Positions 20,366 through 31,263 of a DNA stretch of 64,000 nt are shown piece after piece (the stretch's first letter is position 1; each line of letters starts with the position of its first letter). The DNA is from Emiliania huxleyi CCMP1516. Taxonomy: Eukaryota; Haptophyta; Isochrysidales; Noelaerhabdaceae. A program made the position numbers and the translations under genes. The DNA lies in NCBI RefSeq assembly GCF_000372725.1, contig NW_005201249.1, forward strand, positions 298,280 to 362,279. The letters run 5' to 3'. The notes below the pieces were generated by a model. That model did no database searches and was not told the origin of the DNA. It saw nothing but the letters and a program-made list of their open reading frames with translations.

Positions 20366-21873
20366 CTAGGAGAGGTACCCGCTGTCCGAGCCGCTATACT
20401 CGCCATTGCTCTCGTCGCCGTCCTCGCTGGGTCCGGTGGAATCAGGCCGCTCGCCCACCCACAAATCGATCTTCTTCGGAAGCAGCTGGTCCTCCACGCC
20501 TTGGCCCATGACGAAAGGATAACCGTGGCCCAAGATGGACTCTCCCCCTCCGCCGTGATGGCCCCAGGAGAAGAATGCTCCGTCAGCAGTGAGGGCGAAG
20601 CCGTGGCAGCCGCTGGCCACCACAGAGACGACGCGCTGCCCGGCCAAGGCCTCGATCTTGTTGGGCAGCGACCGGCTCTGCGTGTCGCCGTGGCCCAGGC
20701 GTCCTAAATTGTTTGGGCCCCAGGACCAGGCGGAGCCGTCGGCGGTGATGGCGAAGGTGTGGCGGTCTGCCGACACGGCGATGACGCGCTGGCCAGCGAA
20801 GGCGTCGATCCTCTTCGGCAGCAGCTGCTTCTCCGTGTTGCCGTGGCCCAACGTGCCTAGGAGTCCCGAACCCCAGCTCCACACCACACCGCCAGTGGTG
20901 AGAGCGAAGCTGCAGCCGCCTCCTGCCGACACAGCGATGACGCGCCGGCCCGACAAGGCCTCAACCTTCTTGGGAAGCTGCTGGTTCTGCTCGTTGCCGT
21001 GGCCCAACGCGCCGTCTCTTCCCTTGCCCCAGCTCCAGATTGCGCCGTCCATTGTAAGGGCGAGAGAGTGGTAGTCGCCCGCAGAGATAGCAACGACGCG
21101 CTGGCCCGCCAAGGCCTCGATCTTCGTCGGGAGGTGATGGTCGTGCCGGTCGCTGTGGCCCAGCGAGCAGCTCGAGAACATGCCGCACCCCAGCTCCAGA
21201 CGGCGCCGTCGGTGGTGAGGGCGAGGCTGGAGAAGCTCCCAGCAGAGATAGCCACGACGCGCTGCCCAGCCAGGGCCTCGATTTTCTTTGGGCGCTGCTG
21301 GTAATGCCCGCCAGCATGACCCAGCCATCCTCCCCCGCCCTGCCCCCTTCCCCAACTCCAGACTGAGCTGTCTGCGGCGAGGGCGAGGCTGAAGCAGGAC
21401 CCAACTGACACGCTTTCAGCGCGCGCTCCCCCGAGCTGCGAGGGGAGTCGTGTTGGGCGGCCGCCGGCCTCTCGGCCCTCGAACAGGCCAAGGCCGCGCC
21501 ACGGGTCGTGCCCAAGAAGCTTCGTGTCGCCGGCTCCGCCACACGACGCGAGCCGCCCCTCGCCGTCGATGAAGACGCTGTGCTGCATGCTTGACGCCAC
21601 CCTCATCGGCGGGTTGGACTCGCGCTGCATCGCCGCAAAGCACAGCCAGCACACGTCGCAGCTATCGCCCGCTGGCGGCTCTGCTAGCTCGTAGCCGCGC
21701 TCTCGCGCCCGCAAGCGGATGCCTTCCTCCGCGAGCGAGGAGTGGAAGATGCGCGAAACGGCCGCGACGCGAGCGATGTCGGCGGGGGTGTCGCAGCGCG
21801 CGACGACGCGCGCGAGCAAGTCGGTGGCCAAGTCGAGCAGCGCGAGCGGTGGCGGCGGAGGCGCTTGCGTCAT
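20366..21873 (-). CDS. RCC1-repeat beta-propeller protein with F-box-like N-terminus
   Basis: The N-terminus (LLDLATDLLARVVARCDTPA ... VAAVSRIFHSSLAEEG) looks like an F-box. About seven RCC1 repeats follow, each with a WSWG ... LGHG core (for example IWSWGKGRDGALGHGN, AWSWGPNNLGRLGHGD), enough for a seven-bladed propeller. An acidic tail ends the protein. Such F-box/RCC1 proteins may act as ubiquitin-ligase adaptors; that role is inferred. Near 21190-21200 the frame shifts by one base between WSWG and the next Gly of a repeat, so the gene as given is split into two frames. Because everything on both sides is intact, a sequencing error is as likely as a real mutation. Confidence 0.85.
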
Positions 21874-22135
21874 GTGACAAATGGAAGGGCGCTCCGCCGG
21901 ACGAGCTAGCAGATCAACAGGTCGAGCTTTTGGGGCGTGTCGCGCCGATCGGTCTCGCCAGTCCGGGGTCGTTTTTCTTTCTTTCCGGCTGGAGAGAAAA
22001 GGAAAGTCGTTTGCGCCCCGTTTGTGCCGCGTCCCGTGCCCCCGAGTTTACGCGATAATAAATTATGATTGATGACACACACAGAACACAGAGGTGACAG
22101 TACACGGACTAGATTGATCGGATCTCATCGTGACA

Positions 22136-22700
22136 CTAGACAGCGCCAGGGGGAGCCTGGGAGGCAGCCATCAGCTTCTGGCCCATGGAGTAAAGCCAGT
22201 CCGCCTCCGCCTCGTCGTCCTGTGAGTGCTGCGGCTGGTAGTACTTGACCGCCTTGCCCTTGGTGTCGATGACGTCGTGGTCAGGTGATATGCGATTGCC
22301 GAACATGCGCGACACCCGGATGGTCTTTGCCTTGCCGGCGGCGAAGGCGGTCAGGCTATCGTAGTCGCCGACCACAGCTAGTGGGCGGCCGGAGGTGTAA
22401 CTAGGCGCGTAGAGGTAGTTGTCGGGGTGGTCGGCACCGCCGCCCTTTGAGGAGGAGATCACATGCAGCACGTCCTGCCCATCAATCTCGTCGCTATCGA
22501 GCAGCACGCGCAGGCACCGTGCATACACGGCTCGCGTCATGCACTCCGACTCAGCGATCGCCTTGCGCGCCGCGCCAGCTCCGCAGCCTTGTGGAGTCTC
22601 GCCTCGAGATCGGACGCTGCGTCGTGGATGCTCTTCGCGTGATCAATGTACCAACTCACCGCCTCCTTACGCGCATCCACCTCCGCATCCACCGGCGGTT
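22136..22700 (-). CDS. HNH-like domain protein (small, unknown role)
   Basis: The clear frame is 22136-22540 (about 134 residues). It contains DVLHVISSSKGGGADHPDNY, which resembles the core of HNH-type nuclease folds (His-x-Ile ... Gly-Gly-x-x-His/Asn-x-x-x-Asn). Upstream, to about 22700, a helical Ala/Glu-rich segment (EAVSWYIDHAKSIHDAASDL) is readable in a neighbouring frame, so an intron or a one-base shift lies at about 22555-22575. The later catalytic His of canonical HNH enzymes is not evident, so activity is doubtful. Confidence 0.5.
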
Positions 22701-23880
22701 TTGTTGAGGAGCTTCACAGTAGCACAATCGTCGATCTCGAGCACCACAAGGCTGCGCGCGCCGGGGGTTTCTTTTTTTGGTTTTTCCGCGCTCCGGGGGG
22801 TTCTTTCTTTGCGAGGGACTTTCTTTCCAGTTTCGGCGGACGCCCCGCGCTGCGCACTGGCTCCAAGATAATTCTTCCGATCCACATGCTAGGGGTCGCA
22901 GTGGGATCTAGAAATTCAGAAAAATCATGAGGTGTGGTACCGGCAGCATCCTCTGTTGTTTTGTGTTTGCAGCCTCTGTGTCGGTCGGATAAAAATGGAA
23001 ATAAATGGACACGCATGCGCATGACAGGACCCAGTATAGTACACAGCACAAGCATGATTCACCGCCACAGGCGCGCGGCCGCGGGGAGGGGCGACCTGGC
23101 TTCGAGATAGATGATTCTGCAACCCACATGCTAGGGAGGTCCGTGCTCTAACTACTCTATCGTTGCTCGACCACGCGTTTGGGCTCTCTCGAGGAGGAAG
23201 TGGCGGCCCCCGCGGGAGCTCGCTCGCGCCGATGCTGTCATGCGGGACCGATTGAGCGGCGGCTCGCAGTGGGATCGGACTGCAGAAGGTCCGTTGGGGC
23301 CCTCGAGACGAATGACCGTACGGTTGCGGCGCGTTTGCCCCTTCTCGTCCAGACTCCACGCGCCGGGCCCACCCCGCCGGACCACTGCGCCGCGCTTCCC
23401 GACTGGTTGAGCTGATGGCGTGACGATAACCCAACGCTAGTACAGCCAGAGTGCGATTGTGTGTGTGTGCGGGAGTTGGTTTGATGGTTTGGCGGGAGGG
23501 AGGGGCAGGCGATGCGGAGCGAAGCGAGCATTGCGATCTTTGTGCAGGGTTCTTTGTGGGTGTGGTCGGCGACTAGCCGGGGTCGTCCTCCCGATGGGGG
23601 ACTAGCACTAGCCGTCTTCCACATGGTCCCTCGGGTCCCTGCTGCTCCCCTATGTAATCTCTTCGATTGTCGGATATTGTGTGTGTGCGGGAGTTGGTTT
23701 GATGGTTTGTCGGGAGGGAGGGGCAGGCGATGCGGAGCGAAGCGAGCATTGCGATCGAACCGCGCATCGCTGGGTTCCGCTCGATAGGGGGTCTGGCGCC
23801 ACTAGCGGCCAAAACGCCCAACCAACCCAGCCCCGCCTAGCCGCGCTCCAAGGGCTGTCGCCACGCACGATTCACACGAC
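22701..23880. other. Intergenic stretch with a 75-bp direct repeat
   Basis: Positions 23459-23536 and 23681-23757 are near-identical direct copies (core GGGAGTTGGTTTGATGGTTT) spaced 222 bp apart. The word CCACATGCTAGGG occurs at 22883 and 23130. No gene is supported in this stretch. Confidence 0.6.
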
Positions 23881-23895
23881 AGATACAAGGCGCAG

Positions 23896-23921
23896 GCGAC
23901 GGCTTCCTAGGAAGCCGTCGC
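23896..23921. repeat. Perfect 26-bp palindrome
   Basis: The 26 bases centred on CCTAGG (GCGACGGCTTCC and its exact complement) form an uninterrupted palindrome with no loop. Could be an operator-like site, a recombination scar or the centre of a foldback. It lies in the 3' flank of the NHL-BTB gene. Confidence 0.9.
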
Positions 23922-24059
23922 CCTCTATGCGGCGAGTACCCACCGACGGTGTCGCGCAGAAGCGCTTTCCCTGTACACGGCGCGCTGCGCTGCCACACGC
24001 TGCTCTCACTAGTGCCAAGCGGCGATCGAGTCATCAGGGCGTGGGGCGCTGCCCCTCAC

Positions 24060-25806
24060 TCATGCCCGCTCGGCCACCTCCGCCCGGACCTTCTCGAGCT
24101 CCACGTCGCGCGCCGCCACCGTCCCCTTGAGCTTCGCCACCGTCCCCTTCAGCTCCGCCACCTGGTCGAGCGCGTCGCCGAGCAGCCCCTTGGCCACGCC
24201 AAAGTCGCGCAGCTGCTCCACGCCGCCGCTCGCCCGCACCTCGGCGGCGTGGTCGGCCACGAAGCGGCGGCACTGCGCGAGGAGCCGCCCGTCGCCCATC
24301 GTGTGCGCCGCCTCGAGCAGCGGCACGGCGGTCGCCGGCGCGACGCTCTCCTGCAGCGCCTGCGCGCAGAGCAGCTCGAGGCGCGGCACCTGGTACATCT
24401 GCGCCAGCTCCCGCAGGTCGAGCGCGCGCTGCGCCCTGCCCTCCTCCTCGCCGAGGTCGAGCTCATCGGTGCAGAGGTAGTCGATAAGGGCGGTGAAGCT
24501 GGCGAGGTCGGTGTGGGCCACCGTGACATCGGCGGCGTCGCGCTCCTTCATGCCGATGCCAAACATGGTCCGAAAGACCGGGGACCGAATGCAGAGCACG
24601 TTCTTGCTCACGTGCTCGATGCGCTCCCGGTCGTCGCCGACCAGGAAGGTGACCATGCCCTGCGGGAGGGAGGCGTCGCCCCGCGTCTTCTTCATGTCGG
24701 CCGAGAAGGTGGAGGGCGGAATGACGATCGGGGCAAAGGAGGGAGGCGGAGGAGGCGCAGCCACGCAGACCTGGCGGAGGCCACCTTCCGAACCGACCAA
24801 CAGCGTGCTCCCGTCCGGGCTGATTGCGACTTCATCTGGGCTGGCGAGCTGCGCCGCGTCGCCCACACCATCGGCGTTGCCCTCGGTGCCGCTGCCCGCG
24901 AGGGTCGTCACAGCGCCCGTCGCCACCTCGACCCGCCGAATCTTGTGGCTCTCATTGTCCGCCACAAACAGCGCGCTGCCGTCCGTGCTGATGGCCATAC
25001 CGTAGGGGTAGCAGAACTCCGCCGCGTCGCCCACGCCATCCGCGTCGCCATTCTCGCCGCTGCCCGCGAGCGTGGTCACCGCGCCAGTCGCCACCGCCAC
25101 CCGCCGGATCTTGTGGCCGCCGTTGTCTGCCACAAACAGCGCGCTGCCGTCTGGGCTGATGGTGATGCCAAGCGGTATATTGAACCCCGCCGCGTCGCCG
25201 ACGCCATCGGCGCTGCCCGTGGTGCCAGTGCCCGCGATCGTCGTCACCTCTCCCGTCGCCACCTCCACCCGCCGGCTTGTCGTTGTCGTGGTCCGTCACA
25301 AACAGCGCGCTCCCGTCCGGGCTAATGGCGATGCCAGCTGGGCCGTTGAACTGTGCTGCTTCGCCCACGCCATCGGCGCTGCCCTCGTCGCCGCTTCCAG
25401 CGAGCGTGGTCACCTCGCCAGTCGCCACCTCCACCCGCCGGATCTCGTGGCCGCTGAAGTCCGCCACAAAAACCGCGCTCCCGTCCGGGCTGACAGTAAC
25501 GGTGTAATAGTAGTCGCCACCTCCACTTGCCGGCAAGGCTGCCACGCGGCGCACGCGCCCGGCCGCCGAGACGTGCAGCAGCGAGTCAACGGTCGCGACG
25601 TACCAGGCGCCCGCGTGATCGCTCGCGACGCCAACGCGACCGAGCGATGCCTGAAGGCCGTCCTCGCCCTCGAGCGTCAGCGTGGCGACCTGGCCGACGC
25701 GCGCGCCAAAGATGGGCGCCTCGAAGCCATCCGCGACCGGAACGGGCTCCTCGTCCTCCTCGCCGCCGCCGCCGCCCGTGCGGGCGCGCTTGCTGGCTCG
25801 GGACAT
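24060..25806 (-). CDS. NHL-repeat and BTB/POZ-domain protein
   Basis: Begins MSRASKRARTGGGGG at 25806 and ends at 24060; about 582 residues if the frame is kept. Five or so NHL-type propeller repeats follow (GSADGVG-AAQFNGPAGIAI, SPDGSALFVAD, HKIRRVEVATGEVTTLAG). A short Pro linker leads to a BTB/POZ domain (VTFLVGDDRERIEHVSKNVL ... SPVFRTMFGIGMKERDAADV ... LIDYLCTDELDL) and a C-terminal helical region. BTB proteins often link substrates to Cullin-3 ligases, so a substrate-binding propeller fused to BTB is plausible. At about 25275 two bases are missing relative to the neighbouring repeats, shifting the frame within an otherwise intact repeat: a young mutation or a sequencing error. Confidence 0.85.
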
Positions 25807-25906
25807 GGGGGGTAGATTCGGGACGAGGGCTGGGTAGGGTAGCTCGGATCTCTTCATAGAAAAACCCAACACGACATCGGAGGGGAGGCGCCGGTAGCGC
25901 GCGAGT

Positions 25907-26148
25907 GCTCCCTGCCGCCAAAGGAGGTGCTGGACGAGGCGTGCCGTGCGATCGAGAAGGCGCACTTCACGGGCAAGGCGGACAAGGTGATGGTGCCGCA
26001 GATGCTGGCCGAGTTTGAGTGGACCTTCCGCAGCACGTTTGAGCAGGCGCTCGAGGACTATGCGACGAGCGGTGCGACTATTGGGCGGAAGGAGCAGGAG
26101 GCGATGCAGCAGGAAACGCCGGCACGTCTGGCTGAGTGCTGCGTGTGA
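25907..26148 (+). CDS. Terminal exon or fragment of an unknown gene
   Basis: The plus frame reads LDEACRAIEKAHFTGKADKV, then MVPQMLAEFEWTFRSTFEQA and a charged C-terminus, ending in a stop at 26146-26148. It is protein-like and lacks its own good start codon, so it is probably the last exon or a relic of a larger gene. I do not recognise the family. It sits about 100 bp upstream of the NHL-BTB start, divergently. Confidence 0.35.
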
Positions 26149-26299
26149 GACGAGAGAGCGAGCCACAAAAGTACCGCCGGAGACAGACGGCCTGCTGCAA
26201 GCACTTGTGAACAATGTGTGAGTGTGTTAGATCTACATGTAGTATATTGCGAAACCTCTCTTGTCAGTTGTGATTCCCTGGGGCCCCTCAACGCCAGCG

Positions 26300-26520
26300 C
26301 GAGAGCAGCGCCTCCGGCGGCACCTGCCCCGGCTTCTCGCCGTCCTCGAGCAGCGCTGCGCCAGGAAGGGCACCGTCGCCGCGTTGATCTTGGAGAGCAG
26401 CCCGTTCTTGATGATGTTGTACGCCTGCTGCAGTGCCACCTGCTTGTTTTCGGGCGCGTAGAGCAGCTGCCTTGACTTTTCTTCTTTTCCTTCTATTTTC
26501 ATCACTTGCACGGATAGTTC
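26300..26520 (-). pseudogene. Fragment of a fimbrin/plastin-like calponin-homology domain
   Basis: Minus frames read QAYNIIKNGLLSKINAATVP, then in a neighbouring frame ALLEDGEKPGQVPPEALLSR and W. This matches the end of a fimbrin CH domain (a W-x-I-I-x-x-x-L-L segment, then ALL-DGE ... LPPE-LLLRW). The two parts are in different frames with no room for an intron, and no other CH domain was found nearby. It looks like a decayed gene fragment. A terminal part of a gene with sequencing error is the alternative. Confidence 0.5.
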
Positions 26521-27190
26521 CCCGCTGTTGAAGTTACAGCCGCAAGTGTCACGCGCCAACCGCAACTGTTTAAAAAAAAAGTAACAATCCAGCATTCGCG
26601 AGGGGGTCGCCGAGGCGCCCAGGGCGCGCGGGGAAGCTCGCAGGGCGTTGGGGTAGCTATGCCTCACGTGCAGCGCCGACGGTCGGGGTCGGCGGAGCAC
26701 GCCAGCGGCAGGAGAGCGCCTGGGTCCCAGTGGGACCCGGGTCCCAATATATTCGTTCCACGAACGTGCTTGCGCGTCGAAAACCGGTCGAACGTCCGCC
26801 AATAGAAAGTTTGGCCGCCAAACGCGTGCTACTGCTAGCTGCTACCGGTGGAACGAGCGTACACTGGTACTCGGTGCTTTTAGGGGGCTGAAAATAGAGC
26901 CGTAGTACTTACGAGTTACGTGGCGATATGCAAGTAGATCTCATGAGTCATGTGTGTGTGCATATCGCCACGTATCTCGCGCTCTCGGAATGCGCGCGAA
27001 CGTGCTCCGCGTGTGCGCGCCACACGTGTACTGCGGCAGCCGACGCGTATAAGTTACCTGGCGTCCGTGAAATGCGGCGCCTTACTTCGTGTGGTCAGCG
27101 CGACCCGCGCGGCTATCCCGCAACGGGCGGGCAAGCAGCCGGAGGCGCGCGAGCCGCTGTGCGTGTCATCTGCTCCGCCCCCAAGTACTC
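26521..27190. other. Spacer with a 16-bp inverted repeat
   Basis: TACGTGGCGATATGCA at 26917-26932 is repeated inverted at 26959-26974 with a 26-base loop. No gene is supported. The stretch is the 3' flank of the threonine dehydratase gene. Confidence 0.6.
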
Positions 27191-30100
27191 TCAGGCCATG
27201 TACTCCTTGAAGACCTCGTTCTCCGTCTCGTCAAAGTAGGTGACGCCTACAGCACACCGCCTCGCACGTGGAGCGGCCGTGGCCCACGCAACGCCTCCCC
27301 CGGGCAGCAGCCGCCGAGTCCGTCGAGCATGGCGTCAAAGTCGCCGTGCTTGTTAGCGGGCCTACGATGTGCCAGACGCGTCCCGGACATGTCCTTCGGC
27401 GCCTCTTCCTCCCGCGGCGCTGCAGCCGCACATCTTGACGCCGGCGAGCACCTTCCCGACCTGCCCGCCGTGGTTGCGGTAGTGCAGCAGCGTGAGGAAC
27501 ATGTCGGGCGTGAGCGCCGACAGGAAGGCGGCGAGTGAGCCTGTTCACAGGCGCGTACCGTGGGCAGGGGCTCTTCACAGCGTGAGGCAAGGACGTGTGG
27601 AGAGCGAGCCCGAGTGCTCCGGGAACTCGAAGCGGATCAGCCGCTCGCCAGTCAACTCACCGGGCCGCGCGCCTGAAGCAACCCGCGTCACTCTCATCCG
27701 CAAGCCTCCGCCGCACCGCCCCCCCGCCTCTCTCGCCAGGGCAGCGCACCGGCCAGGTAGCGCGCGTGCGTCTTCGCCATCTCGTTGGCCGTCACGTCGG
27801 AGCCGTGCACCTGACGAGGTGCGGCCGAGGTCGGGGTGGCGGTGGGCAGGCCTTGAGGCGGCGGCGAGGGCGGGAGGGCGGCGGCGAGGGCGGGAGGGCG
27901 GCGGCGAGGGCGGGGCGCGCGGCACCTCAATCTTGCGCAAGTCGTCGAGGAGAGCGCGCGAGTCCTCCTCGGCAGACTCCTGCGTGGTCGGCCGCTCGAG
28001 CGACATGTACACGACGGCGTCCTTCGACGGCTCGTGCCGGAAGATGAACTCGGTCACCTGCGCGGCGGCAGAGGGCGGGCGTGACGAGGCGCCGTCCTCC
28101 CGCCTCAAGGCGGAGGAGGGAGCGCGGCGGGCACCCAGCGAGGCTGCACCGCCTTGTACACCTCGTAGAACATGCCGCTGCGGTCGGGCATCTTGAGCGC
28201 GTACAGCCGCTCCGTCTGCTCGCCTACTCCTCGGACCAGCCTCGGCTCAGCCTCGGCGGAGCCCTCCGATGGCCCGGGCAGCCCGGGTCCGCGTCGCCGT
28301 ACGAGGCTCGCTCCGAGATGAAGCGCAGGATGTCGAACTCGATACAGCTCGCGTCGCTAGAGATGACGACGTAGTTGCCTGTCCACACACACACGCCGCC
28401 CAGTCAAGGACGCGGCGCCTCGCCACGGGGAGGGGAGGGGGACGGCAAGCTCACCGCGCGAGGCGCCGCCTGCCGCGGCGGGCCGCGTCGCGAGCCAGCG
28501 CTTCAGGCCTGCGACGGAGATGGCGCCGGCCGGCTCGAGCATCGCGCGTGTGTCCTCGAAGCAGTCGCGGACGGCGGCGCAGATCTCGTCTGTCGAGACG
28601 GTCACCTGGAGGAGGGGCCCGAGACGCGTCCGAGAGGTGTCCGTGACCTCGGGCGGATCTCCCGTCCCTCGAGACAGCCACCACGTCGTCGACGAGCGAG
28701 TCGCACAGCCGGAAGACCTCCGAGCCGAGCTGCTGCACCGCCGCGCCTACTTTGTCCGCTGGCGTGAGGAGAGGATGTCCAGAGGCTGAGAGGCGAGCTG
28801 CCGCGCCGCCGCGCCGTCCACGAAGTGGGACGGCTCGGACAGCTTCGGCCGGTGCCCGGCGAGCAGCGAGCGCTGCATCAAGTTGTTCTCCTCCGGCTCG
28901 ACTCCGATGACCTTGGTGCCTGCTCGAGGCAGTGCCGCGGCGTGAGGCGGGCCCCCTCCCGCCTCGCGGCCGCCTCTCGGACAGCGTCGCTCGGACCGGG
29001 CATGAGCTGCTTGACGATGGCCGCGACGCCGGCGATCAGAGAGCCCCCGCCCGTGCAGACGAAGATTGCCTGCAGGGAGGCTCCGAGACGGCTCCGAGAA
29101 GGCTCCTCGAGGGGGCGTCCGCCGCCGCGCAGACGAAGAGTGCGTCGAGCGACTGGCCAGTGCCGGGCGGCAGGTGGCCGTTTGCCCGGGCGACCGCCTC
29201 CGCCGCGCCGCGCATCGCGTGCGGCGCGATTCCGTTTGAGAAGCGGCCGGTGCGGCTTAGGGCGCGCTTCTGCTGCATGAGCGGGTCGAGGGCCGCAGAG
29301 TGCTGCCGGACGATCTCGAGGCCGCAGGTCGCGTTGCCGGAGATGACCCGCACGTCGTCGTGCAAGTGGCAGAAGACGGCGCCCCCGTCCTCGCGCGCGA
29401 GCCGCTGCGCCTCGCGCTTCGCATCCTCGAGACCGGAGCCGTGTATCACCTGCGCAGTGCGGCGCCGGCTCAGTCTCGGCTGCGTCTCGGCTCCGGCTCC
29501 GGCCCGCGGAGGAGAGCGGCACCACGTTCGCGCCCGCGCGCTCGATCTGCGAGCGCCGCTGGCGCGGCGTCCGCTCGGGCAGCACGATGGTTGCCTGCAT
29601 GCCTGGGGAGATATGAGGGAGATATGGGGGAGATATGGGAAGATAGGGGGAGATATGGGTGGCCAGGACGGGAGGGCGGGTGGCGTGGTGGAGGGAAGAG
29701 CCGGCGCCGGAGGGCTGGGACCGGGCGTGGGAGAACGGGCGGTGGTGGCAGTGGGAAGCGGTCGATGGCGACGCCGTCCGGCCGTGGACCGAGCATGGCC
29801 CTCTCGGCCGCATCTAGGCGAGCGGTGCCCAGCGCAGAGGCGGCGACGGCAAGGGAGTGGCCCTGTCCGCCGACGGAGTAGGTGACAACGCTGGTCGCGC
29901 CTGCAGGAAGGCGTGGCGGTGGGCGTGTGGCGCGGTCTGGCCTGGGCGCCGGTGGGCAAGGGGGTGGGGGCTGCTCGCGCCCTCGCGACGCACGGAGTCG
30001 AGAAGGTTGAAGGCGCCTACGGCGGCAGCAGCCAAATAAGCCTCGCGGATGCGGATGGCGGAGAGGGCAGAGATCCCTCCGGCCATCATGGTTGGCCGTC

Positions 30101-30518
30101 TCTCTCGGCTTCACCTCGGCTGGAACCGCCTGCATCTCTCGGCCGGAAAATTAAATCTCGGCCGCCGCATCTCGGCTAGTTTCGCCGCACCGCGGATCTT
30201 GTATGAGAAGGACGGCAGCAGGTCCTCGCGCTTGAAGTGCACGCAAGCGCCGAGGCGGTGAGAGAGGCCGGGAGCATACTGCAGCGGCGAAGCGGTGACG
30301 AGGTCGTACACCCGCGACGTCAGTGCCAGCCGCACGTAGTCGGGAGCCGAGTCCATCGACTCCAACTGCTCGCCATCTCCGAGCGCCGGCGCACGCGTCT
30401 CCTCGCGCGGCAGGTTCTTGCGCTCCTGCAGCTTCGCCAGTGGCACGCGTATCCGATACGGCAGGCCCGCGCCGCTGCTAATGCGCCGGTGCGGCCCGCG
30501 AAGGCGGGCCAGCTTCAT
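27191..30518 (-). CDS. ilvA: Threonine dehydratase (threonine ammonia-lyase), about 17 exons
   Basis: Converts threonine to 2-oxobutanoate with PLP, the first step of isoleucine synthesis, normally in the plastid. Exon 1 carries the PLP lysine (HFKREDLLPSFSYKIRGA). Later exons give VVTYSVGGQGHSLAVAAS, ATIVLPERTPRQRRSQIERA, GNATCGLEIV, the phosphate-binding AIFVCTGGGSLIAGVAAIVK, TKVIGVEPEENNLMQRSLLA, AAVQQLGSEVFRLC, VTVSTDEICAA and MLEPAGAISVAGLK. C-terminal regulatory ACT-like parts follow (LYALKMPDRSGMFYEV; RLIRFEFPEHSGSLAAFLSA), ending VTYFDETENEVFKEYMA. Most introns are 60-110 nt; about ten have GC donors and the rest GT. Many intron starts copy the following exon start. The intron at about 29590-29860 has 10-bp repeats. 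The extent of the N-terminal targeting sequence is unclear. Confidence 0.92.
29595..29662. repeat. GGGAGATAT decamer-type repeats in an ilvA intron
   Basis: About six GGGGGAGATAT/GGGAGATAT words in tandem, with 10- or 11-bp spacing. The same word family occurs at 6300-6535, 7021-7050 and 50500-50705. Confidence 0.85.
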
Positions 30519-30604
30519 TGAGTCGCAAACGACGCGTGCGTTCGGAGCTCAGCCAGGAGGCGGAAGCCGAAAAGAATTTGCAGATACCAGGTACACCTGT
30601 CCTC

Positions 30605-30652
30605 GTCCCATCCCTCGTTTGGCGTGTCTGTTTTCTTTCTTTCTTTCTTTTA
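30605..30652 (+). repeat. Retroelement 3' end, (CTTT)n tail, copy c
   Basis: CATCCCTCGTTTGGCGTGTC then a T-rich junction and (CTTT)n. Same terminal block as at 2955-3000 and 36709-36757. Confidence 0.6.
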
Positions 30653-30948
30653 CACCACGGGATCCAAAAGAAACGTGAAGGCCGCGGATTCTTCCTGCTC
30701 ACGTGAGAGAGGGCAAGGGAGGACCGGGCGCTGGCATACCAGGGGGGGGCAGGGTGGTGGGCGGCGACCGCCGCATACCGTCCTACAGCGGGGACTATCG
30801 CTACGCCAGGGAAGACAAGGACGTCGAAGTGCAGCTGCTGCTGTTCTCGACTGTTCGGCGGGTTCGGGAAGGGGGTCTCCGCGAGACCCGGCCAGGCCAG
30901 CGGAGTTGCGGCGACCCTAGTTGCGCGGCCTATGCCCGCAGTGCGCAG

Positions 30949-31263
30949 ATGAAGAAACCTCTCTCCCGCTCTACATTCTCTGACCCAGTGATCTCGACGG
31001 ACGACAGCGAGGACTGGAACGATGAAGACGGCGAGAGCTCCGCCGATCCGGGCACCTGGCAGAAGGCGGACGAGGCGATCCTTCAGCAACGCAAGATGCG
31101 CAAAGCAAAGATGCCAACAGCCAGCGGAGCTAGTCTGCTAGGCGGCGCGGCCGGTCGGTCCCTCCAACTTGCGAACCCGTTTGCGGCGCCTGCGCCCAGG
31201 ACGATGCTCGACACGTACGAAGGGAACGTTGAAAGGGCTGCCGAAGCACTGGCTTCCGCATGA
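30949..31263 (+). CDS. Nup50-like N-terminal domain protein
   Basis: About 104 residues. The segment EDWNDEDGESSADPGTWQKA followed by DEAILQQRKMRKAK matches the N-terminal signature of Nup50/Nup2 nucleoporins (acidic stretch, G-T-F/W-x-x-A, then R-K-x-R-K-A-K), which binds importin-alpha. A further conserved-looking LQLANPFAAPAP word follows. The frame ends at TYEGNVERAAEALASA. No FG repeats or Ran-binding domain were found, so the protein is either a short form, or more exons exist downstream. The frame is open upstream to 30703, so the start is uncertain. Confidence 0.6.
   Translation: MKKPLSRSTFSDPVISTDDSEDWNDEDGESSADPGTWQKADEAILQQRKMRKAKMPTASGASLLGGAAGRSLQLANPFAAPAPRTMLDTYEGNVERAAEALASA

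Noticed and set aside
22419-22871. Plus-strand frame opposite the HNH-like gene
   Set aside because: No domain, and the minus frame is protein-like.
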